Assembly (NCBI GenBank): GCA_016199425.1 | Contig: JACQGT010000499.1 | Location: 1 to 10,489, forward strand | From: Chloroflexota bacterium | GTDB taxonomy: Bacteria > Chloroflexota > Anaerolineae > Caldilineales > Caldilineaceae | DNA: 10,489 nt | Reading direction: 5' to 3' | Shown: piece by piece, positions 6,801 through 10,489 of the stretch | Position numbering within the stretch: position 1 is the stretch's first letter | Layout: every line of letters starts with the position of its first letter | The notes under the pieces: generated by a model | Database searches by the model: none | The model's input: the letters and a program-made list of their open reading frames with translations, nothing else | Told to the model about the DNA's origin: nothing | Position numbers and translations under genes: made by a program

Positions 6801-8078
6801 GGTATAGCTCCGCTTCGCCAGCACATCTTTCTCGTACTGCCGGATTTCTGTCACGTAACCCATCCCCGCCGGCACTTCCTGGCGCAGGCAGTGGTAGTCC
6901 CAGACCGCGCCGTAGGGCAGACCCTTCAGTTCTTCCAGCAAAGCCAGGCGGGCGGTGAAGTCGCCCGTCTGCTCCAAACGGCGCAATTCATCGATGGGTT
7001 CCAGCAGGGCCAGGAGAAGAGCGCGCAGCGCGTTGCGCGTGCCGATGGCCCAGGCCCCCACCCGGTTGATACTGGCGTCGAAGAAGTCCAGCCCGATGTG
7101 TACCCGGTCCAGGTAGTTGCCCCGCACGATCTCCTGCATTATCGCCTGCAACTCGTCGCTGAGCGTGACCACGTGGTCGCTGTCCCAGCGCACACCCCGG
7201 CTTACGTGCAGCAGCAGACGGGGTACAAAGAGCAGGGTGGACGAGATTTTGTCCGAAATGACTTCGGTGGGGTGGAAGTGGCCGGCGTCCAGACAGAGGA
7301 CCAGTTGGTTGGCGACGGCGTAGGCCAGGTAGAACTCGTGGGAGCCGACGACGTAGCTTTCCGAACCCAGGCCAAAGAGCTTGCACTCCACCGCGTCCAG
7401 ATTGTAGCGGCTGTCAATCGGCTTCGCCAGCACCGCGTCCAGGGCATCCTTCAGCCGCTGGCGGGGCGCGGCCCGGTCCACCGGCATATCTTTGTAGCCG
7501 TCGGGAATCCAGATATTCGTGACCGCGGGTGTGCCGATCTCTGCGCCAAAGAAAGCGCCGATCTCCCGGCAGGCGATGCAGTGTTCGATCCAGAACTGGC
7601 GGATACCCGCGTCGGCGTGGGCCAGGGTAAAGCCATCGTCGGCCAGGGGGTGGGAAAAGAGCGTCGGGTTGAAGTCGATGCCGTGGTTGTTGGCTTTGGC
7701 CCAGTCGGCCCAGCCCCGGAAATGCTGCGGCCCGATTTCGTTGCGGGCGACCTTCACATTCGATTCCAGATAGCTGGCGTGGAGGTTGAGCCGGTGGTTG
7801 CCGGGGATGAGGCTGTAGGCTTTGTCCAGGTCCTGGCGCAGTTGAGCGACGGTGCGCGCCTTGCCCGGATAGTTGCCTGTCGCCATAATGCCGCCGCTCA
7901 GCCCCCGCTCCGGGTCTTCAAAACCCAGCACGTCGTCGCCCTGCCAGCAGTGCAGGCTGATGGGAATCTGGGCCAGCAAGTCTAGGCTGCGGTCGCTGTC
8001 CACGCCCAGGGCGGCGTAGCGCTCTTGGGCTAGGGCGTAGGATTTTTCGATGTGGCTGGGGGAGGGTTGTCCATCCAC
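6798..8078 (-). CDS. rhaA: L-rhamnose isomerase
   Basis: A 426-residue cytoplasmic enzyme converting L-rhamnose to L-rhamnulose, the first step of the phosphorylated rhamnose pathway. It matches the E. coli RhaA type (419 residues) end to end. Conserved blocks include SLHCWQGDDVLGFE (41-54), GGIMATGNYPGKAR (62-75), RLNLHASYLES (96-106), NIWIPDG (188-194), LFGLGSESYVVGS (234-246), LDAGHFHPTE (263-272), RWDSDHVV (297-304) and LDFFDASINR. H267, D299 and D301 correspond to the E. coli metal ligands H262, D294 and D296. The start is GTG at 8078, with AGGAG nine bases upstream. No rhaB, rhaD or rhaM is in the window, so downstream metabolism must be encoded elsewhere. The upstream leader resembles that of galK closely. 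Confidence 0.97.
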   Translation of the reverse strand: MDGQPSPSHIEKSYALAQERYAALGVDSDRSLDLLAQIPISLHCWQGDDVLGFEDPERGLSGGIMATGNYPGKARTVAQLRQDLDKAYSLIPGNHRLNLHASYLESNVKVARNEIGPQHFRGWADWAKANNHGIDFNPTLFSHPLADDGFTLAHADAGIRQFWIEHCIACREIGAFFGAEIGTPAVTNIWIPDGYKDMPVDRAAPRQRLKDALDAVLAKPIDSRYNLDAVECKLFGLGSESYVVGSHEFYLAYAVANQLVLCLDAGHFHPTEVISDKISSTLLFVPRLLLHVSRGVRWDSDHVVTLSDELQAIMQEIVRGNYLDRVHIGLDFFDASINRVGAWAIGTRNALRALLLALLEPIDELRRLEQTGDFTARLALLEELKGLPYGAVWDYHCLRQEVPAGMGYVTEIRQYEKDVLAKRSYT

Positions 8079-8113
8079 GGGCGGTGTCTCCTTTTGGGTG
8101 AGTTGTTTATAGT

Positions 8114-8148
8114 TTTTGGACGCAGATTACGCAGAAAGACGCAGATTC
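8114..8148 (-). repeat. Shared leader element, copy upstream of rhaA
   Basis: On the minus strand this reads GAATCTGCGTC, then TTTCTGCGTA, then ATCTGCGTCCAAAA: three direct TCTGCGT units about ten bases apart. It aligns to 9850-9883 upstream of galK with two substitutions and one single-base gap in 35 columns. It ends 35 nt before the rhaA GTG start. The TGA stop of the upstream small gene overlaps its first bases. It may be a regulator-binding leader or a copy of a dispersed repeat. Confidence 0.8.
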
Positions 8149-8419
8149 ACGCCGATTCCTGGAGATTACGAATAACACGATTGAGAAAACTCAAGCAGTC
8201 GTCCAACTCTGCGTAGGCTTCCAGTTCCGCATCCTCACTGTCGGAAAGCGGGGAGCGGCGCTGTCTGTTCAATAAATCTTCGATACGCGCCTGCACCGAA
8301 CGCGACGCATGTAGCATAGGGATCGCTTCGTCGCAGTCTAAATCGATGGCACTATCCAACCGCGTTGTCTTGGGCAGAGCATCTAAAATGGGCGGTGTAA
8401 GTGGAATGGCAACACTCAT
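8147..8419 (-). CDS. Small acidic protein, orphan antitoxin-like
   Basis: A 90-residue protein that I do not recognise firmly. The proline-containing N-terminus (residues 1-20) is followed by a helical, charged C-terminal half. That half contains ARIEDLLNRQRRSPLSDSE at 44-62 and EAYAELDDCLSFLNRVIRN at 67-85. The pattern R-I-x-x-L-L-x(n)-L-(S/T)-x-x-E-x-x-E-L-x-x-Y resembles short uncharacterised proteins often paired with HNH endonucleases in cyanobacteria and Chloroflexota; this is from memory and unverified. The ATG at 8419 is preferred over one seven codons upstream because AGGAG lies eight bases before it. No toxin or nuclease partner is adjacent. The C-terminal codons and stop run into the CGCAGATT-type repeat, so the original 3' end may have been altered. 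Confidence 0.72.
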   Translation of the reverse strand: MSVAIPLTPPILDALPKTTRLDSAIDLDCDEAIPMLHASRSVQARIEDLLNRQRRSPLSDSEDAELEAYAELDDCLSFLNRVIRNLQESA

Positions 8420-8457
8420 CGCTGCTTCTCCTGCACGCACACTGCCGGGGAGGGTAT

Positions 8458-8470
8458 CGGCGGTCCGCCG
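8458..8470. repeat. 13-bp palindrome and GGTCTG-type repeats between galK and the small gene
   Basis: CGGCGGTCCGCCG is a perfect palindrome around a central T. It adjoins a short series of GTCTGTG, GTCTGCG and GTCTACCG units at 8470-8491 that reaches to within seven bases of the galK stop codon. There is no T-run on either side, so I do not call a terminator. It belongs with the other simple repeats that abut gene ends in this window. Confidence 0.55.
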
Positions 8471-8491
8471 TCTGTGGTCTGCGGTCTACCG

Positions 8492-8497
8492 AGTATA
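8492..8497 (-). promoter_or_regulatory. Possible -10 element (TATACT) for the small antitoxin-like gene
   Basis: TAGTATACT on the minus strand begins at the galK stop codon and would start a transcript about 65 bases before the small gene's ATG at 8419. It matches five of six -10 consensus positions. No clear -35 hexamer is visible in the galK 3' coding sequence. This is a weak call from one hexamer. Confidence 0.25.
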
Positions 8498-9835
8498 CTA
8501 CACTTCGGCCACGGCCACCAGCCCCGCGCCGGGGCCCGCCTGACAGGGAAAAATCGTTGCTTGCCGTCCGGTCGCCCGGGTGTAGAACCGCCCCACGTGC
8601 GTCGAAAACTCCTCCACCTGGCCGTCCGGGACCAGCGCAATCACACAGCCGCCCCAGCCCGCGCCGGTCAGCCGCGCCCCAGCCACACCGTCGATCTGCC
8701 GGGCCGCGCCGGTCAGTACGTCCAGTTCCGGTGTGCTGATGCGATAGTCGTCCCGGGCGCTGGTGTGGGCCTCGTTCAGCAGTTGGCCGACGCGAGGAAT
8801 ATCGCCCCGATCCAGCGCATCAATTGTCGCCAGCACCCGGCGGTTCTCCGTCCAGACGTGGCGGCAACAGGCCCGCACCCGCAGGGGCGCGTCGTCCGGC
8901 ACATTGGGCAGGTCACCCAATGCCACGCCCTGGCCGCGCAGAGAAGCTACGCTCACTTCTTCGGGAAGCTGCTCCTCCAGCGCGGACCAGTCCGCATTCT
9001 CCACATCGCGCAGATGGGTAATGCCGGGACGTTCCCGGCGCAACAGAGCCACACCGGCCCGGCAGGCCGCCACCCGCTGGTTGAATTTGTTGCGGGTGTT
9101 GGAGTGGCGCACACCGCTGTCCATCACCAGCAGCCGGTAGCCCGCGGGCAGGGGGATGGAGCGGGTGCGGAAGTCGCCGTCGGCGTCCGGGCGGCAGTCC
9201 AAAAAGAGGGCGTGCCCCCGCTCGGCCAGGAGCGCGATAAACTGGTCCATAATGCCGCCCCGGGTGCCCACGTACCACTCCGCATCGGAGCAGAGGCGGG
9301 CCATCTCTGCGCCCTGCCAGCGCCAGCCGGCAAAGTGGGCAAAGGCCACAGCCATCGCCACCGTCAGCGCGGAGGAAGAACTGACGCCCGCGCCTCGGGG
9401 CACGCCGTAGGGCGGCGCGCTGCTCACCAACCCGTCGAAGCCCGCCACGGGTGTACCCAGCAGCCGCGTCAACTCCTGGGCCGGGCCCCGGGCGTAGTTG
9501 CTCCAATCCCCCGCGGGCGCGGCGGGGATGGCGTCGCTCACAGCGAAGCCGCGCGGGGTGAAGTCGCTTTCCACATTCGCCAGCCACACTTCCCCGTCCG
9601 CGCGCGGGCGGGCCAGGAGCAGAACGTCCCGGTCCAGGGCCACAGGCAGGACGTAGCCGTGATTGTAGTCTGTGTGCTCGCCGATGAGATTGACCCGCCC
9701 CGGCGCGCGGAAGATGTGGACCGGGCCGGGGCCGTAGCGCACCCGAAAGCCATCCAGCGCGACCCGGTAGCGGGCCATCTGTCCGCCTGCACCGCCCCCG
9801 TAGATTTCTGCTAACACACCCAACAACTGTCCCAA
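8498..9835 (-). CDS. galK: Galactokinase
   Basis: A 445-residue GHMP-family kinase phosphorylating galactose at C1 with ATP, the entry step of the Leloir pathway. The galactokinase signature APGRVNLIGEHTDYN is at 44-58, including R47, E53, H54 and D56 of the sugar site. The GHMP ATP-binding loop PRGAGVSSSSAL is at 146-157. GGIMDQF at 193-199 provides the catalytic Asp D197, and C-terminal LTGAGWGGCV is at 389-398. The start is TTG at 9835, with AGAGAGG ending eight bases upstream. Reading further upstream gives low-complexity sequence translated from the repeat element and is rejected. M20 is the only alternative downstream start. The N-terminus before the signature is slightly longer than in many galactokinases. 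No galT or galE is in the window. Its leader shares a direct-repeat element with rhaA. Confidence 0.96.
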   Translation of the reverse strand: MGQLLGVLAEIYGGGAGGQMARYRVALDGFRVRYGPGPVHIFRAPGRVNLIGEHTDYNHGYVLPVALDRDVLLLARPRADGEVWLANVESDFTPRGFAVSDAIPAAPAGDWSNYARGPAQELTRLLGTPVAGFDGLVSSAPPYGVPRGAGVSSSSALTVAMAVAFAHFAGWRWQGAEMARLCSDAEWYVGTRGGIMDQFIALLAERGHALFLDCRPDADGDFRTRSIPLPAGYRLLVMDSGVRHSNTRNKFNQRVAACRAGVALLRRERPGITHLRDVENADWSALEEQLPEEVSVASLRGQGVALGDLPNVPDDAPLRVRACCRHVWTENRRVLATIDALDRGDIPRVGQLLNEAHTSARDDYRISTPELDVLTGAARQIDGVAGARLTGAGWGGCVIALVPDGQVEEFSTHVGRFYTRATGRQATIFPCQAGPGAGLVAVAEV

Positions 9836-9849
9836 AGGAGATACCTCTC

Positions 9850-9952
9850 TTTTGAACGCAGATGACGCAGAAGACGCAGATTCTACCTGCTGGAATTGTA
9901 GGACGGAATGCCATTCCGTCCTACGGGCACAATTTCTGCGCAATCTGCGTTC
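9850..9952. repeat. Nested inverted-repeat element (MITE/REP-like) with shared leader element
   Basis: The outer arms are GAACGCAGAT at 9854-9863 and ATCTGCGTTC at 9943-9952, with further CGCAGA and TCTGCG units inside. AATTGT at 9894-9899 pairs with ACAATT at 9929-9934. The centre is a perfect palindrome of 13-bp arms, GTAGGACGGAATG at 9898-9910 and CATTCCGTCCTAC at 9912-9924. The minus-strand part 9850-9883 is the galK copy of the leader also found before rhaA. No T-run follows the hairpin in either direction. It fills almost all of the 121-bp gap between the TIM-barrel gene and galK, and no gene is present there. Confidence 0.85.
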
Positions 9953-9956
9953 CTCT

Positions 9957-10489
9957 TTATTTCGTGGCATCAGCCCAGGCCGCCTGCAACAGCGCCACAC
10001 TTTTGGGCATGGCCGTAGACGCCTCCTCGCCGCCTTCCATTTCGATGGAGCAGTAGCCCTGCCAGCCCGCATCCAGCAGAATACGGAAGATGCGGGCGTA
10101 GTCCAAATCCAGGGTGTACCAGCTTCCCCCACCGGGATAGGTCTTGGCGTGGGCCAGCCAGACATAGGGAGCGACCGTCTCCATCGCCGCGTACATATCC
10201 TCCTCGAAGAGAAAGTTGCCCATATCCAGAATCGCCGCCAGCCAGGGGGAATTGACCGTCTCGATCAGATGGCGCATATCTGCGGCGAAGGTCGTCAGCC
10301 CCCAGTGGTTTTCCAGCAGGAGCATCACCCCCCGCTGCTCGGCGTGGGGGAGACAGGCTGCGATGGCGTCTGTGACCCAACCCAGCGCATCATCCTTCGT
10401 GTAGCCAGGCCAGGGATCCACCCAGCCTTTGGCCGCGATCAGATCGTCAAAGCTGCCCCCTTTGCGGAAGCCGCCGGAGTTGACCCGGA
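9957..10489 (-). CDS. Sugar phosphate isomerase/epimerase-like TIM-barrel protein (5' end outside window)
   Basis: The visible part is 176 residues of the C-terminal half of an AP-endonuclease-2/xylose-isomerase-like TIM barrel. The frame is open to the right edge, so the start lies outside. Metal-site residues in the usual order are E59 in LLLENHWG, D88 in AILDMGNF, H113 in LAHAKTY and E149 in CSIEMEGGE (numbers count from the first complete codon in the window). RVNSGG at the visible beginning fits the end of the barrel's central strand region in this family. Such proteins isomerise or epimerise sugars, sugar phosphates or inositols; the substrate cannot be set from this fragment. It lies upstream of galK in the same direction. 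The TAA stop is followed within a few bases by the inverted-repeat element. Confidence 0.9.
   Translation of the reverse strand, partial: RVNSGGFRKGGSFDDLIAAKGWVDPWPGYTKDDALGWVTDAIAACLPHAEQRGVMLLLENHWGLTTFAADMRHLIETVNSPWLAAILDMGNFLFEEDMYAAMETVAPYVWLAHAKTYPGGGSWYTLDLDYARIFRILLDAGWQGYCSIEMEGGEEASTAMPKSVALLQAAWADATK

Noticed and set aside
8474..9814. 446-codon plus-strand open frame antisense to galactokinase
   Set aside because: It is an antisense shadow of a gene with complete galactokinase motifs, and its product shows no recognisable feature.
9836..9956. Sugar riboswitch in front of galK
   Set aside because: The fold is a simple nested palindrome with repeat arms resembling a mobile repeat, and it matches no riboswitch class I know. 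A shared cis element with rhaA is recorded as a finding instead.
9836..10165. N-terminal extension of galactokinase by about 110 residues
   Set aside because: The extension reads through the inverted-repeat element and into the TIM-barrel gene in another frame, and its residues look like no protein family. The TTG at 9835 with a well-spaced AGAGAGG explains the start.

Overview
This is a GC-rich bacterial window with ordinary chromosomal gene content: seven complete protein genes and one more, plus one gene cut by the right edge. There are no rRNA or tRNA genes, no CRISPR array, no transposase and no phage genes. The gene set and the style of short intergenic repeats (GATTGGGGATTAGC-like, CGCAGATT-like and GTAGGACGGAAT-type palindromes) suggest a Chloroflexota genome of the Anaerolineae/Caldilineae kind. 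That is an inference from general familiarity and could not be tested here.

Layout. Bases 1-191 hold extragenic repeat sequence and a likely promoter. Bases 192-2296 (+) carry a two-gene unit: a nucleotidyltransferase-fold protein whose catalytic signature looks degraded, and a GT4-like glycosyltransferase joined to it by an ATGA stop/start overlap. Bases 2297-2461 separate two convergent genes and contain tandem and inverted GATT(A/G)G repeats. Everything after that is on the minus strand. Bases 2462-6698 read, in transcription order, as a CLC-type anion channel/transporter with CBS and RCK-C domains, then a TrmI-family tRNA m1A58 methyltransferase, then a PHP-domain phosphoesterase. Their spacing is 37 and 27 nt, so they are a probable operon. 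Bases 6798-10489 are a sugar-metabolism region. In transcription order it holds a sugar isomerase/epimerase-like TIM barrel (5' end outside the window), galactokinase (galK, TTG start), a 90-residue orphan antitoxin-like protein, and L-rhamnose isomerase (rhaA, GTG start).

How the genes relate. galK, rhaA and the TIM-barrel protein fit utilisation of galactose, rhamnose and related sugars, although galT, rhaB and rhaD are not in the window. The most interesting non-coding signal is a leader of about 35 nt shared by galK and rhaA (three direct TCTGCGT units, 32 of 35 aligned columns identical), lying just upstream of each ribosome binding site. At galK it is also one arm of a nested inverted-repeat element of about 100 bp. 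A second strong signal is a perfect inverted repeat of 15-bp arms and a 5-nt loop inside the nucleotidyltransferase coding sequence.

I found no clear evidence of a complete undescribed system. The best candidates for follow-up are the shared leader, the intragenic hairpin, and the coupled pseudo-nucleotidyltransferase/glycosyltransferase pair.
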